Translations under genes and position numbers: made by a program | Part shown: positions 29,164 through 37,063 of the stretch, piece after piece | Layout of the letters: each line of letters opens with the position of its first letter | Position numbering within the stretch: the first letter of the stretch is position 1 | DNA from: Halolamina sp. CBA1230 | GTDB taxonomy: Archaea; Halobacteriota; Halobacteria; Halobacteriales; Haloferacaceae | Assembly (NCBI RefSeq): GCF_002025255.2 | Contig: NZ_CP054587.1 | Location: 124,001 to 188,000 of the forward strand | DNA length: 64,000 bases | Direction: 5' to 3' | The notes under the pieces: generated by a model | Seen by the model: only the letters and a program-made list of their open reading frames with translations | What the model was told of the DNA's origin: nothing | The model's database searches: none

Positions 29164-29211
29164 GTCCCGGCGTTGGGGCGGGGGGTAAGTAAGCGCTGTT
29201 GCGGACGCCGG

Positions 29212-30060
29212 TCAGCCGTGACTCACGCCCTCGCGCTCGTCGGCGTCCTTCCGCCGGATCGCAGCCTGGGCGTTGCTGGCGTCGTAGCCGAAGAACACGT
29301 CGTTCCCGTAGCGCTCCGCGACCTCCGTCGCGTGGATCAGGTCGTCGACGTCCACCTCGACGGCGTACAGTTCGATCGAGAACGGCGTGCCGGCCTCGGG
29401 CGTCTCGGGCGACCAGCCCAGCAGGTCCTGAAAGCCCGAGGCGATCGTCTCCAGCCAGTACGTCGTCGCGTAGTGGATGTCGTACAGCGGGACGACGTAC
29501 TCGTCGACGTACGCCGAGAGCATCGAGAGATCCAGCCCGGCCCGTTCGAACAGGTGGCCGGGATAGGGGTCGGGGTAGAGCGTGAGGTACGTTTTCCCGG
29601 GGATGCGCTCGCTCGCCTCGGCGACGAACTCGGTGATCACGCTCGCGCGCCAGTCGAACCGGTCGTCGTACTCGCTCTCTTCGAACAGCCGCTCACACCG
29701 ATCGCACCGACAGTACTCCGCCCGCGGGAAGCCGACGTCGTCGAGGCGGACGTCCTCGTTGGCCGCGGCGCAGTCCGAAATCGTCTCCAGCAGCCCCTCG
29801 CGGTACTCCTCGTGGGTCGGGCAGATATACCCCCAGTCGAAGTAGGGCTGCTCGCGGGTCGCCTTGTTCCCCTCGTCGTCGACCGGGACGAGTTCGGGGC
29901 TCGACTTCCCGGCGGCGGTGTCGCCGAAACAGGACACCATGTTCACCGCGTTCGACAGCGGTTCGGCCGCCCGGCCGGTCACGTCCTTCACCTCGTAGAA
30001 CCCGCGGTCGAACGCCGGCCACTCCACCTCCTCCTCGTTGCGCGTGACGACCCCGTACAT
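29212..30060 (-). CDS. Uncharacterised haloarchaeal protein, possible TIM-barrel enzyme
   Basis: A 282-residue soluble protein starting MYGVVTRNEEEVEW at an ATG at 30060. EDVRLDDVGFPRAEYC followed by CRCDRCERLF, and several aromatic/Asp segments such as YFDWGYICPTHEEY, look like a glycoside-hydrolase-type barrel with a small Cys cluster that could hold a metal. I recognise no named family. A repeat pair and a small gene lie upstream. The fold suggestion is inference. Confidence 0.55.
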   Translation of the reverse strand: MYGVVTRNEEEVEWPAFDRGFYEVKDVTGRAAEPLSNAVNMVSCFGDTAAGKSSPELVPVDDEGNKATREQPYFDWGYICPTHEEYREGLLETISDCAAANEDVRLDDVGFPRAEYCRCDRCERLFEESEYDDRFDWRASVITEFVAEASERIPGKTYLTLYPDPYPGHLFERAGLDLSMLSAYVDEYVVPLYDIHYATTYWLETIASGFQDLLGWSPETPEAGTPFSIELYAVEVDVDDLIHATEVAERYGNDVFFGYDASNAQAAIRRKDADEREGVSHG

Positions 30061-30132
30061 GGTGGGAAAGAGGGCGCGGCGGCGGGTAAGTGGTTCGCTC
30101 CCGCCGGCCGCTCGTTTCGAAAAAGGCAGGTT

Positions 30133-30280
30133 ACACGACCGCGGCATCACGTTCCGTGGCCGAGACACGGCGGTCTCGGCAGGTCACGCGCCGCGGTCGG
30201 CGTACAACACGATCGCGGCATCACGCTCCGTCGCCGAGGCACGGAGGCCTCGGCAGGTCACGCGCCGCGATCGGTGTTAC
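30133..30280. repeat. Tandem pair of nested-hairpin extragenic elements
   Basis: Two copies with a period of 74 bases. Copy 1: outer stem 30136-30145 with 30190-30199, inner stem 30159-30166 with 30173-30180. Copy 2: outer stem 30210-30219 with 30264-30273, inner stem 30233-30240 with 30247-30254. All stems are perfect and the loops are 6 nt. Copy 2 ends three bases from the TAA of the 36-residue peptide gene (30277-30387, minus strand). A related pair is at 53029-53155. Confidence 0.75.
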
Positions 30281-30387
30281 TCCTCGGACTCGACTTCCAC
30301 TTCGACGGGCTCTGCCTCGCTCCCGACGAGGAAGTAGACGAGCGTCACGAACGCGAGCACCAACAGCAGTTTGGCTTTCGTGGACAT
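30277..30387 (-). CDS. 36-residue single-pass membrane peptide
   Basis: An ATG at 30387 opens MSTKAKLLLVLAFVTLVYFL, followed by VGSEAEPVEVEVESEE and TAA. The residues KLLLVLAFVTLVYFLVG form one membrane helix, with a basic N-terminus inside and an acidic tail outside or in the opposite order. It is too short for usual gene finders. Good third-position GC and a frame that ends precisely at the repeat support it. It lies 45 bases downstream of the DICT gene's stop on the same strand and may be its operon partner. Function is unknown. Confidence 0.65.
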   Translation of the reverse strand: MSTKAKLLLVLAFVTLVYFLVGSEAEPVEVEVESEE

Positions 30388-30432
30388 ACGCGACCGTTCG
30401 GGCGTCCGCGACATAAAGCCGCCGACCCCGAT

Positions 30433-31209
30433 TCAGAGCGATCGCCGGACGTAGTCGTCGACCGCCAGCGCCTCCTCGGGGCCGGAGGTGAAGAACCCGT
30501 CCCAGACGCCGTCGTCGTCCTGCACCGCGAGCAGCGCGAACGGGTCGGGTGTGCCGGGCTGCTCGGCCTCGGGGGGCCGGTAGATCACGAACCACGAGTC
30601 GCGGTAGTCCGGGGACTCGCCGGTGTGGACGGTCACCTCGAGCTCCGCCGACCAGTCGACGTCGCCGTCGTCGACGCCGTAGACGTGGGTGTCGACGTCG
30701 CTCTCGCCCAGGCGGCGGTAGACACGCTGGGTCCCCTGTTCGTCCACGATGCGGGAGAGTCGCTGGAACGAGGCGCGGTGGGTGCCGTCGTCGTGCGCCC
30801 ACGCGGTCCGTTCGATCTGCCGGGAGACGGCGATCAACAGCAGCTTCTCCTTGTGGGAGCGTGGGAACCCCCGGAGCCGGAAGTTGACCCCTTCCAGTCC
30901 GCTGATCACGTCCGGGAGCTCGATCTCGTCGAGGCCGGTCGAGCCGGTGATGAACGCGTCGGAGTTGGTGAACAGCAGCGACGCCGAGACCGCGTCGAGC
31001 GGCGAGCGGGCGACCACGCTCCCCGTCCCGTCCAGCAGCAGCACGGTGTCGTCCGGGACGCCCTCGACGACGGCCTCGTCGACGCGCACCGACTGTCGCT
31101 CGAACACCCCCGCGAGCATCGACCGGAGCTGTTCGGGCTGACTCCGGTTCGCGAGCACGAGCGCCCGTTCGGCGCCCTCGTACCCGTCGACGAACCGCCG
31201 CAGCGACAT
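30433..31209 (-). CDS. DICT-domain sensory protein
   Basis: A 258-residue soluble protein that resembles the DICT sensory domain found near histidine kinases and cyclases. Key stretches are LPDVISGLEGVNFRLRGFPRSHKEKLLL in the middle (20-base limit prevents full display) and WFVIYRPPE near the end. The start is an ATG at 31209 with a TATAT box at 31238-31242. DICT domains are thought to sense light or small ligands, but the ligand is not known. An IS element sits 54 bases upstream. Confidence 0.65.
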   Translation of the reverse strand: MSLRRFVDGYEGAERALVLANRSQPEQLRSMLAGVFERQSVRVDEAVVEGVPDDTVLLLDGTGSVVARSPLDAVSASLLFTNSDAFITGSTGLDEIELPDVISGLEGVNFRLRGFPRSHKEKLLLIAVSRQIERTAWAHDDGTHRASFQRLSRIVDEQGTQRVYRRLGESDVDTHVYGVDDGDVDWSAELEVTVHTGESPDYRDSWFVIYRPPEAEQPGTPDPFALLAVQDDDGVWDGFFTSGPEEALAVDDYVRRSL

Positions 31210-31237
31210 GTTGGTTCCAGCGTTCGACGGTCGACAG

Positions 31238-31242
31238 TATAT
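31238..31242 (-). promoter_or_regulatory. TATA-like box of the DICT gene
   Basis: ATATA on the minus strand is about 30 bases before the DICT gene ATG at 31209. It lies 21 bases from the left end of the insertion sequence, so the promoter survived the insertion. Confidence 0.45.
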
Positions 31243-31253
31243 GCTCTTCGGCG

Positions 31254-31262
31254 GATCACTCC
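31254..31262. repeat. Target-site duplication, left copy
   Basis: GATCACTCC lies directly before the left end of the IS and recurs directly after its right end at 31960-31968. IS6-family elements normally give 8 bp; here the symmetrical reading gives 9. Confidence 0.7.
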
Positions 31263-31959
31263 GGTAGTGTTCAGATAAGCTGGTTCCATGCGAAGGCGAA
31301 CGCTTGAAGCCAATTTTCGACGGTGTTTGGTTCGGCGTGACTGAAACAGTTTGAGAACTGGTTGGTTCGTCGTTTTAGTTCTCGGAAGACACGTTCGACG
31401 CTGTTCCGATTACCGTGTTTCTCGTATCTGTAATCGAGGCCGTGTCGATGGAGTGCAGCTTTCAACCAGGCTGCAGAATCGACGAGAAAGAGTGCGTCAT
31501 CAACGAGATGTTTGTCGCGGAGTTCAGCGAGGAACATCTCGGTAATCGCTTGATTTCTCGTCGGAGAGAGCTTGACGTGCAGCAAGCGGTTCGTTGCAGG
31601 ATCGACTGCTGCGTACAGCCAGAACCGTTCGTCGTTGAGTTGGATCACGGTTTCGTCAACCGCGACGTGATCCGGGTTCGCACCGTCGAGGGGCTGTAGA
31701 TCGGCCTTCTGCACCCAGTTGTGAACGGTCGTGCGACACCGTTCGACACCCAACATATCGAGAACCGAGATGGTATCCGAAAGTGATAGTCCAGCCAGAT
31801 GGAGCCGGATACCGAGCTTCATCGCGGGCTCGGGTGTCGCCTCTCGCTCCAGAAAATCTAACTCGAAGCAGTCGCTACCTCCGTTGAGGCGGGCGATTTC
31901 GAGCATGAACCACTCAAAGATCGTCCCGCCTCACTCTTCATCCTTATCTGAACACCGCC
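31263..31959. mobile_element. IS6-family insertion sequence (697 bp), apparently intact
   Basis: The ends form 17-bp inverted repeats: left GGTAGTGTTCAGATAAG (31263-31279) and right the inverse of GGCGGTGTTCAGATAAG (31943-31959), with two mismatches. A 9-bp direct repeat flanks both ends. One transposase gene fills it. Size and TIR sequence fit the halobacterial IS6 group (ISH14/ISH15 type). It lies between two divergent genes. Confidence 0.9.
31271..31906 (-). CDS. IS6-family transposase
   Basis: A 211-residue DDE transposase of normal length for the haloarchaeal IS6 group. The catalytic residues are Asp in HVAVDETVI, Asp in LFLVDSAAWL and Glu in NSVERVFRELKRR. The N-terminal half contains the DNA-binding region (CRTTVHNWVQKADLQP). 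No stop or frameshift interrupts it, so the element may be active. Its stop lies eight bases inside the left end of the element. Confidence 0.92.
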   Translation of the reverse strand: MLEIARLNGGSDCFELDFLEREATPEPAMKLGIRLHLAGLSLSDTISVLDMLGVERCRTTVHNWVQKADLQPLDGANPDHVAVDETVIQLNDERFWLYAAVDPATNRLLHVKLSPTRNQAITEMFLAELRDKHLVDDALFLVDSAAWLKAALHRHGLDYRYEKHGNRNSVERVFRELKRRTNQFSNCFSHAEPNTVENWLQAFAFAWNQLI

Positions 31960-31968
31960 GATCACTCC
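31960..31968. repeat. Target-site duplication, right copy
   Basis: GATCACTCC, identical to 31254-31262, directly follows the IS right end. Perfect identity suggests a recent insertion. Confidence 0.7.
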
Positions 31969-32008
31969 CGGGGCAAACGACTTGTCGACCGCCGCACGAA
32001 CGACGGGT

Positions 32009-32320
32009 ATGGCCCTCCAGCCGAACGCGTACACGGACGTTCTCCTCGGTCGTATCACCCTCGGCGTGTTCGCCGTGACGGGCGCGGCCGTCGCGCTCGC
32101 GGAGTGGGGGGTCCTCCCCCGGGAAGCGCTGCTCGTCGGCGCGCCCGCCATCGCCGCCGCGCTGCTGCTCGACACGTTCCTCTACAACGAGTTCCTGCTC
32201 GCCGGCGGCCCGCCGTGGCTCTGGGTCGAGATATACGCGTTCCTCTACGTGCAGGCGGTCGTCGTCGGTGCGGTCGGTCGCGGGCTCCGCATCTACTGGT
32301 CCGAGCCCGTGGAAGGCTGA
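32009..32320 (+). CDS. Small membrane protein, unknown function
   Basis: A 103-residue protein starting MALQPNAYTDVLLGRITLGV at 32009 with about three predicted membrane helices. LLLDTFLYNEFLLAGGPPW is the loop before the last helix. No family recognised. The IS element ends 50 bases before the start, and no TATA-like box is visible in those 50 bases, so the insertion may have separated the gene from its promoter. Confidence 0.6.
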   Translation: MALQPNAYTDVLLGRITLGVFAVTGAAVALAEWGVLPREALLVGAPAIAAALLLDTFLYNEFLLAGGPPWLWVEIYAFLYVQAVVVGAVGRGLRIYWSEPVEG

Positions 32321-32360
32321 CTCCGATCGATCCGTCCTGCGACGGTCGGCTCCGCCGCGC

Positions 32361-33689
32361 TCACTCCGCCTCCAGCGCCGCGAGTATCGGCTCGAACTTC
32401 ATCACGACCTCCTCCCACTCGGCCGCGGGGTCGCTGTCGGCGACGATGCCGTTGCCCCCGAACAGCGTCGCGCGTCGCCCCCCCGCGACGGCCGCCCGGA
32501 TGGCGACCGCGAACTCCCCGTCGCCGTCGGCGTCGAACCACCCGACGGGGGAGGCGTACCACCCGCGTTCGAACGTCTCGGTCTCCCGGATCACGCGCTC
32601 CGCCGTCTCCGGCGGCATCCCACCCACGGCGGGCGTTGGGTGCAGCGCCTCGACGAGGTCGAGCACGTGTCGGTCGTCGTCGAGGTCGGCCTCGATCGGC
32701 GTGTGGAGATGCTGGACGGTCGCCAGCTTCCGGACGCCCTGTTCGCCGACGGACACCGCCCCCATCGGCGCGAGGTGGTCCTCGATCGCTTCCGCGACGA
32801 GCGCCTGCTCGTGCTGGAGCTTCTCGCTCGAACGCAGCGAGTCCGCGAGCGCGGCGTCCTCCTCGGGCGTCTCCCCGCGGGCGACCGTGCCCGCGAGCGC
32901 CTCCGTCCGGGCGTGCCGGCCGTCGAGGCGGACCAGCCGCTCGGGCGGGACGCCGAAGAAGCCCGCCTCGTCGGTCGGCTGGACCAGGAAGCGGAAGCAG
33001 TCGGGGTAGGAGCGCCGCAGCCGTTCGAGCGTGTCCGGGATGGTGACCGCCTCCTCCAGCGTGACCGCGAGCGCGACCGCCAGCACCACCTTCCGTAGCT
33101 CGCCGGCCTCGATGCGCTCGACCGCCGCCTCGATGCTTTCGGTCCACTCGGCCTCCGTCGTCGTCCGGCGGCTCGCGACCACGCCCGGCGGATCGCCCAC
33201 GGGGCGCATCGCCGGCAGATCGGCGATATCCTCGGCGATACGGCCGATATCGTGTTCGAGCGCGTCCCTGTCGCCGTCGGCGCGGACGACCGTGAGCTGG
33301 GTGGCGTCGTCGGTGCGGACCAACTGTACTCGCGGGAGCACGAACGTCGCCGGCGGGAACCCCTCCCACGGCGACGCGGGCTCGTGGTCGTCGTGGAACG
33401 CGGCGCCGCCGAAGAAGCGGGGCCTGGCGGCGCCGTCGGGTATCGGCGCGTCGCCGAACGTCGCCTCGGCGGCGTCACGGACCGTCCCGAACCGTTCGCT
33501 TCCGTCGCCGTTCAGTCGGACGGCCTCGCCAGCGCCGACCACTTCCAGCCCGTCCGGGGCGGCCCAGTGGACACGGGGCGCTTCCCGACCGGCGAGGAAC
33601 GCGCGGAACGAGGCGTCCGGCACCTCCCGGCTCTCGGCGACGAGCGTCGTCTCGGCCGGGTCGATGCCGGCCTGCCGCGGTGACTCCAT
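32361..33689 (-). CDS. menF: Isochorismate synthase
   Basis: A 442-residue chorismate-binding enzyme converting chorismate to isochorismate for menaquinone. Motifs include LAGTVARGETPEED, SEKLQHEQALVAEAI, LHPTPAVGGMPPETA and the C-terminal LFGGNGIVADSDP with Mg-binding residues. The start is the ATG at 33689. No other men genes are in the window. The alternative, salicylate or siderophore isochorismate synthase, cannot be excluded, but menaquinone is the haloarchaeal quinone. Confidence 0.85.
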   Translation of the reverse strand: MESPRQAGIDPAETTLVAESREVPDASFRAFLAGREAPRVHWAAPDGLEVVGAGEAVRLNGDGSERFGTVRDAAEATFGDAPIPDGAARPRFFGGAAFHDDHEPASPWEGFPPATFVLPRVQLVRTDDATQLTVVRADGDRDALEHDIGRIAEDIADLPAMRPVGDPPGVVASRRTTTEAEWTESIEAAVERIEAGELRKVVLAVALAVTLEEAVTIPDTLERLRRSYPDCFRFLVQPTDEAGFFGVPPERLVRLDGRHARTEALAGTVARGETPEEDAALADSLRSSEKLQHEQALVAEAIEDHLAPMGAVSVGEQGVRKLATVQHLHTPIEADLDDDRHVLDLVEALHPTPAVGGMPPETAERVIRETETFERGWYASPVGWFDADGDGEFAVAIRAAVAGGRRATLFGGNGIVADSDPAAEWEEVVMKFEPILAALEAE

Positions 33690-33715
33690 CTGGCTCCCTT
33701 TCTCCCGGGTCGTCC

Positions 33716-34306
33716 CTAACTGTACCGCTCCTCGTTCCACGGGTTCGCGGAGTCGGAGTACCCCCGCTTCTCCCAGTAGCCCAGTTCGGGCTCGGTGAGG
33801 AACTCGACACCCTTCACCCACTTCGCGCCCTTGTAGGCGTACTTGTGCGGCGTGACTACCCGGAGGGGCCCGCCGTGCTCGGCGGGCAGGGGCTCGCCGT
33901 CGAACGCCCACGCGAACAGCACCTCTCGGCGGTTACAGTCCGCGAGCGGGAGGTCGGTCGTGTAGCCGTCGTGGGCGTGGAACATGACGTGCTCGGCCTC
34001 GTCCCGGACGCCGACCGCGTCGGCGAGTTCGGGGAACGGGAGCCCGGTGAACTCGCAGTCGAACTTCGACCAGCCGGTGACGCAGTGGAAGTCCTGGAGC
34101 TGGGTCTCGGGCGCGATGTCTTTGAACTCCGCGGCCGAGAACTCCCGCTCCGCCTCGACGGCGCCCGTGACGGTGAACGTCCAGTCGTCGTCGACGGCTG
34201 GCGTCTCCCCCTTCGAGAGCACCGGGAAGCTCTCGGTTTGCCGCTGGCCCGGCGGGAGGCGTTCGCCGCCGAACTCCTCGTGCAGCGCCGTCACGTCCGT
34301 AGGCAT
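33716..34306 (-). CDS. Sulfite-oxidase-type molybdopterin oxidoreductase
   Basis: A 196-residue protein with the Oxidored_molyb fold. The Mo-ligand cysteine is Cys75 in DFHCVTGWSKFDC, and EHGGPLRVVTPHKYAYKGAKWVKGVEFL holds the conserved second half. There is no dimerisation domain, Tat signal or heme, so it is a cytoplasmic minimal form like YedY/MsrP-type proteins. The electron donor and substrate are unknown. The gene lies 26 bases upstream of menF's start on the same strand. Confidence 0.8.
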   Translation of the reverse strand: MPTDVTALHEEFGGERLPPGQRQTESFPVLSKGETPAVDDDWTFTVTGAVEAEREFSAAEFKDIAPETQLQDFHCVTGWSKFDCEFTGLPFPELADAVGVRDEAEHVMFHAHDGYTTDLPLADCNRREVLFAWAFDGEPLPAEHGGPLRVVTPHKYAYKGAKWVKGVEFLTEPELGYWEKRGYSDSANPWNEERYS

Positions 34307-34429
34307 AGTCGAACACAGTGGACCCGTTCACCTATGGCTATCGGAATCGACGGGTCGCCGGCGATCGGACCCCCGCTCGGGAAACGGCTCGACGACACGT
34401 TCTCGCCGGGTGGCCCTCCGCCAACGAGC

Positions 34430-34436
34430 TTAAATA
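34430..34436 (+). promoter_or_regulatory. TATA box upstream of the ribbon-helix-helix gene
   Basis: TTAAATA is centred about 30 bases before the ATG at 34463, giving a nearly leaderless message. Confidence 0.55.
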
Positions 34437-34462
34437 CCCGCTCGGCCAAGCTCCTCTGACAG

Positions 34463-34675
34463 ATGCCGAAGGTCGACCTCACCGTCCCCGAGCACCTCGA
34501 GATGCAGATCGCACAGCTCGTCGAGCAGGGCGAGTTCGTGGACCGAAACGAGGCCGTCGAGGAGCTGCTCTCGACGGGACTGAAAGCGTACAAGACCAGT
34601 GGCCCGATGGACGACGAGGAGCCCGAGTACGAGGAGGAGGGCATGATGGGCCACGAGGACGAGTACGTCTTCTAA
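34463..34675 (+). CDS. Ribbon-helix-helix (CopG-like) regulator
   Basis: A 70-residue protein. MPKVDLTVPEHLEMQIAQLV starts the beta strand and first helix of a ribbon-helix-helix fold, and FVDRNEAVEELLSTGLKAY gives the second helix. A disordered acidic tail ends it. Such proteins dimerise on DNA. No toxin gene is adjacent, so a general regulator is more likely than an antitoxin. A run of five T at 34681-34685 follows. Confidence 0.8.
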   Translation: MPKVDLTVPEHLEMQIAQLVEQGEFVDRNEAVEELLSTGLKAYKTSGPMDDEEPEYEEEGMMGHEDEYVF

Positions 34676-34680
34676 CCTCC

Positions 34681-34685
34681 TTTTT
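34681..34685 (+). terminator. Oligo-T terminator
   Basis: Five T residues begin six bases after the ribbon-helix-helix gene stop, in GC-rich DNA, as expected for archaeal termination. Confidence 0.4.
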
Positions 34686-34788
34686 ACGAGGCACGCCCGC
34701 ACCGGGGAGCCGTGGCTGTCGCGTTCGCCCCGGTCCGTGTGAGGGATTCCCCAATAACGTTTAACCGCCGGAACCGCGTGGTTCGGGT

Positions 34789-35067
34789 ATGCACAAGGAC
34801 GAACTGCTCGAACTCCACGAACAGATGGTCATCATCATGGAGAACTTCCGGGATCGGGAGGACGTCGAGGACGGTACGTTCGACGAGTACGACCAGCTGG
34901 ACGTCGACCCCTCCCACGTCCACAAATCCAAGAGCGAGCACAAACACGCCGTGTTCGTGCTGGGCAACGCGCTCGCGAGCGCGATGAGCGACGACGAGTT
35001 CTCCTCGGCCGGCCGGATCGGCAAGCGCATGCAGGAGCTCGCCGACGACGCCGAGAGCCGGCTGTAG
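34789..35067 (+). CDS. UPF0058 family protein
   Basis: A 92-residue, mainly helical protein. MHKDELLELHEQMVIIMENF and HKSKSEHKHAVFVLGNALA match the archaeal UPF0058 family. Function is unknown. An AT-rich CGTTTAACCG lies about 30 bases upstream. The next gene starts directly at its stop (35068), so the two are probably co-transcribed. Confidence 0.85.
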   Translation: MHKDELLELHEQMVIIMENFRDREDVEDGTFDEYDQLDVDPSHVHKSKSEHKHAVFVLGNALASAMSDDEFSSAGRIGKRMQELADDAESRL

Positions 35068-35403
35068 ATGGCCGAGCCGGCCCGGCTGGCTCGGGCCCGC
35101 GCGATTGCGGAGCTGCTGGACGCCGCGTTCACGCTCCCGATCGTCGGCGAGATCGGGTTCGACGGGATCGTCGGCCTCCTCCCGGTGGCCGGCGACTGGC
35201 TGATCGTCCTCCCGTCGACGTACATCGTCTACCAGGGGTACCGGCTGGGGGTGCCCAAACGTGTCTGCCTCTGGATGCTGCTGCTCGTCGCCGCCGAGGC
35301 CGTTCTCGGGAGCGTCCCGATCCTCGGCGACCTGTTCGACATCGCGTTCAAAGCCAACCGCCGGAACGTCGCCCGGATCGAACGGTACGTCGACGCCGAC
35401 TGA
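35068..35403 (+). CDS. DUF4112 membrane protein
   Basis: A 111-residue protein with two membrane helices around residues 40-55 and 65-85. FDGIVGLLPVAGDWLIVLPS and PILGDLFDIAFKANRRNVA match DUF4112. Function unknown. It starts at the stop of the UPF0058 gene. A longer DUF4112 paralogue lies at 42278. Confidence 0.85.
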   Translation: MAEPARLARARAIAELLDAAFTLPIVGEIGFDGIVGLLPVAGDWLIVLPSTYIVYQGYRLGVPKRVCLWMLLLVAAEAVLGSVPILGDLFDIAFKANRRNVARIERYVDAD

Positions 35404-35469
35404 CCGCGGGACGGCAGGCGTTCACCCTCGAGAGGAACGTTTTTGCGAGTGAGGGGCGATCCGCGAGCC

Positions 35470-37014
35470 ATGTCCTCACGCCGTGCCGGCCTCCGCGTCG
35501 CCCTCAACCGTCCCAGGGTTCTCGGCGTCGTCGCCGCGGCGTTCCTGCTCGAAGCGCTCCTCAGAGCGCCGCTGGCTGTCGTGAACCCGATCCTCGCGGT
35601 CGTCTGTCCACCGATCGCCGCCGTCCCGTTGCTCGGCGCCGCTGCACCCGCGTTCCGCATGGCGGTCGACGACCTCGAGACAGTCCCGGATTTACACCCC
35701 GAAACCCTCCGCGAACGGTTCGATCGACGCCTGCTCGCCGCGGCGGTCGTCGGCCACGCCGTCGCGCTTGCGCTCGGCGTCGCCGGCTTTCTGCTGATCG
35801 ACACCCCGGTCCGCGCGACGGTGTACGCGCTCGGCGGCTCGGTCCCGCCGTTCGTCGTTCTGCTCGCGCCGCTACCCGGCGTCGCGGCCGCGATGATCGT
35901 CGCGTGGGGGCTGCTCGTGCCGGCGCTGTCGCGGCTGGCTGCCGGGGCGTCGACGGGGACAGCAGTTCGCGCGCCCTTGCGTGCGCTCGCTTCCCCCCGC
36001 GACCTCCTCGGATCGCTCTCGCTCCACGCCGCCTGTGGCCTGCTCGGCGCGGGCGTGTTCCTGACCGCGATGGTTCCTGTCACGAGACTCGTCGTCCAGC
36101 AGACGCCCGGGCATCCGGCCCCCGCGTTCGCGCTGACCGCGGGGCTGCTGACCGTGACTGCCGTGTTGCTGGGTGCGGTCGCGTACCCGGTTCAGGTCGC
36201 GCGGGCCGGATGGACTGCCTCCGTCGGCCCAGTGCCAGTCCGGCGGGTCGCACTCGCCGCGCTCGTCGTCTCCGGGCTCGTCGTCGGTGCGAGCGCGGTT
36301 CGTCTGACGGAGACGCGACCGACGCCCGACGCGGGCGTCGCCGACAACGCGGTCGATCTGCCCGCGGACGCGACGGCTGCCTACGCGACCGCCGTCGAGC
36401 GCACCAGCGCGGGCGACAGCCGCGTGGTCGCGGCGTACGACTCCGGGTTCCGTGCCGTCGCCGCGATCGACCGGGAGGAGCGTGCGTACCGGACGACCAT
36501 CGACGACGCGGCAGGGAGAACCCACACCGCGTACGTCGACGCCGGCGTCGACTACTCCGCCGGCGTCAGGTGGGAACTGTACGCCCTCGGCGGGCGCGAA
36601 GTCGAGGAGCGATCCGTCCGCGCGGTGCCGGTGTACTGGCGCGTCGCCCCGGGGTACGACGTCAGCGGGGGGTTCGCCCCCCGCGTCCCCGCGACGACCG
36701 ACGGGTGGCGGACCGTCGAGCGTGGGGACGGGACGATGACGGTCGAACTGACCGGCGGCGACGCCATCGCCCGCGCGACGGGGCTGCCACCCGCCGAGAA
36801 CGGCAGCTACGAGGCGGCCTGGACGCGGATGCGGATCGACACTGACGAGGGGGTGCTGCTCGGCGGCGAGACACGGCTGAACGCGACCGGCGAGCGAGCG
36901 ATCGACCGGCACGTCCGGTACGAGGTCCAGACCGGCGACGTGCGCGTCGAGCGCCCGGACGAGCTCGGTGACCGAACCCTCGGCGAGTGGCTCTGGACGC
37001 TGTTCGCGTACTGA
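35470..37014 (+). CDS. Polytopic membrane protein with C-terminal exported domain, unknown
   Basis: A 514-residue protein. Residues 1-290 hold about seven membrane helices, with an Ala/Leu/Val-rich GC-rich composition. Residues about 300-514 are soluble and probably outside the cell, beginning with TETRPTPDAGVADNAVDLPA. I recognise no family. The start is the ATG at 35470. The soluble part may be a binding domain. Confidence 0.6.
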   Translation: MSSRRAGLRVALNRPRVLGVVAAAFLLEALLRAPLAVVNPILAVVCPPIAAVPLLGAAAPAFRMAVDDLETVPDLHPETLRERFDRRLLAAAVVGHAVALALGVAGFLLIDTPVRATVYALGGSVPPFVVLLAPLPGVAAAMIVAWGLLVPALSRLAAGASTGTAVRAPLRALASPRDLLGSLSLHAACGLLGAGVFLTAMVPVTRLVVQQTPGHPAPAFALTAGLLTVTAVLLGAVAYPVQVARAGWTASVGPVPVRRVALAALVVSGLVVGASAVRLTETRPTPDAGVADNAVDLPADATAAYATAVERTSAGDSRVVAAYDSGFRAVAAIDREERAYRTTIDDAAGRTHTAYVDAGVDYSAGVRWELYALGGREVEERSVRAVPVYWRVAPGYDVSGGFAPRVPATTDGWRTVERGDGTMTVELTGGDAIARATGLPPAENGSYEAAWTRMRIDTDEGVLLGGETRLNATGERAIDRHVRYEVQTGDVRVERPDELGDRTLGEWLWTLFAY

Positions 37015-37033
37015 CGGCCCCGCAGTCGACCGA

Positions 37034-37039
37034 TTTATG
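37034..37039 (+). promoter_or_regulatory. TATA-like box
   Basis: TTTATG is centred about 27 bases before the ATG at 37064, suggesting a leaderless message for the membrane protein that follows. Confidence 0.45.
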
Positions 37040-37063
37040 CCGGGGCACTCGCAACCGCCGCGC

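Noticed and set aside
30133-30280. Reading the hairpin pair as ordinary intrinsic terminators.
   Set aside because: No T-tract follows the stems, and the nested structure with tandem copies is more complex than a terminator.
31259-31266. An 8-bp target duplication placed right beside the inner TIR GTGTTCAGATAAG.
   Set aside because: The immediate flanks (CTCCGGTA and CGCCGATC) differ. Extending the TIR by four bases gives symmetrical ends and a perfect 9-bp repeat.
28399-31278. A 959-codon plus-strand open frame across four minus-strand genes.
   Set aside because: It is also an antisense shadow; the opposite strand encodes recognisable Usp and DICT proteins and the frame has no domain.
34463-34675. 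Calling the ribbon-helix-helix protein an antitoxin.
   Set aside because: No toxin gene is adjacent, and a T-tract ends its transcript directly after the gene.
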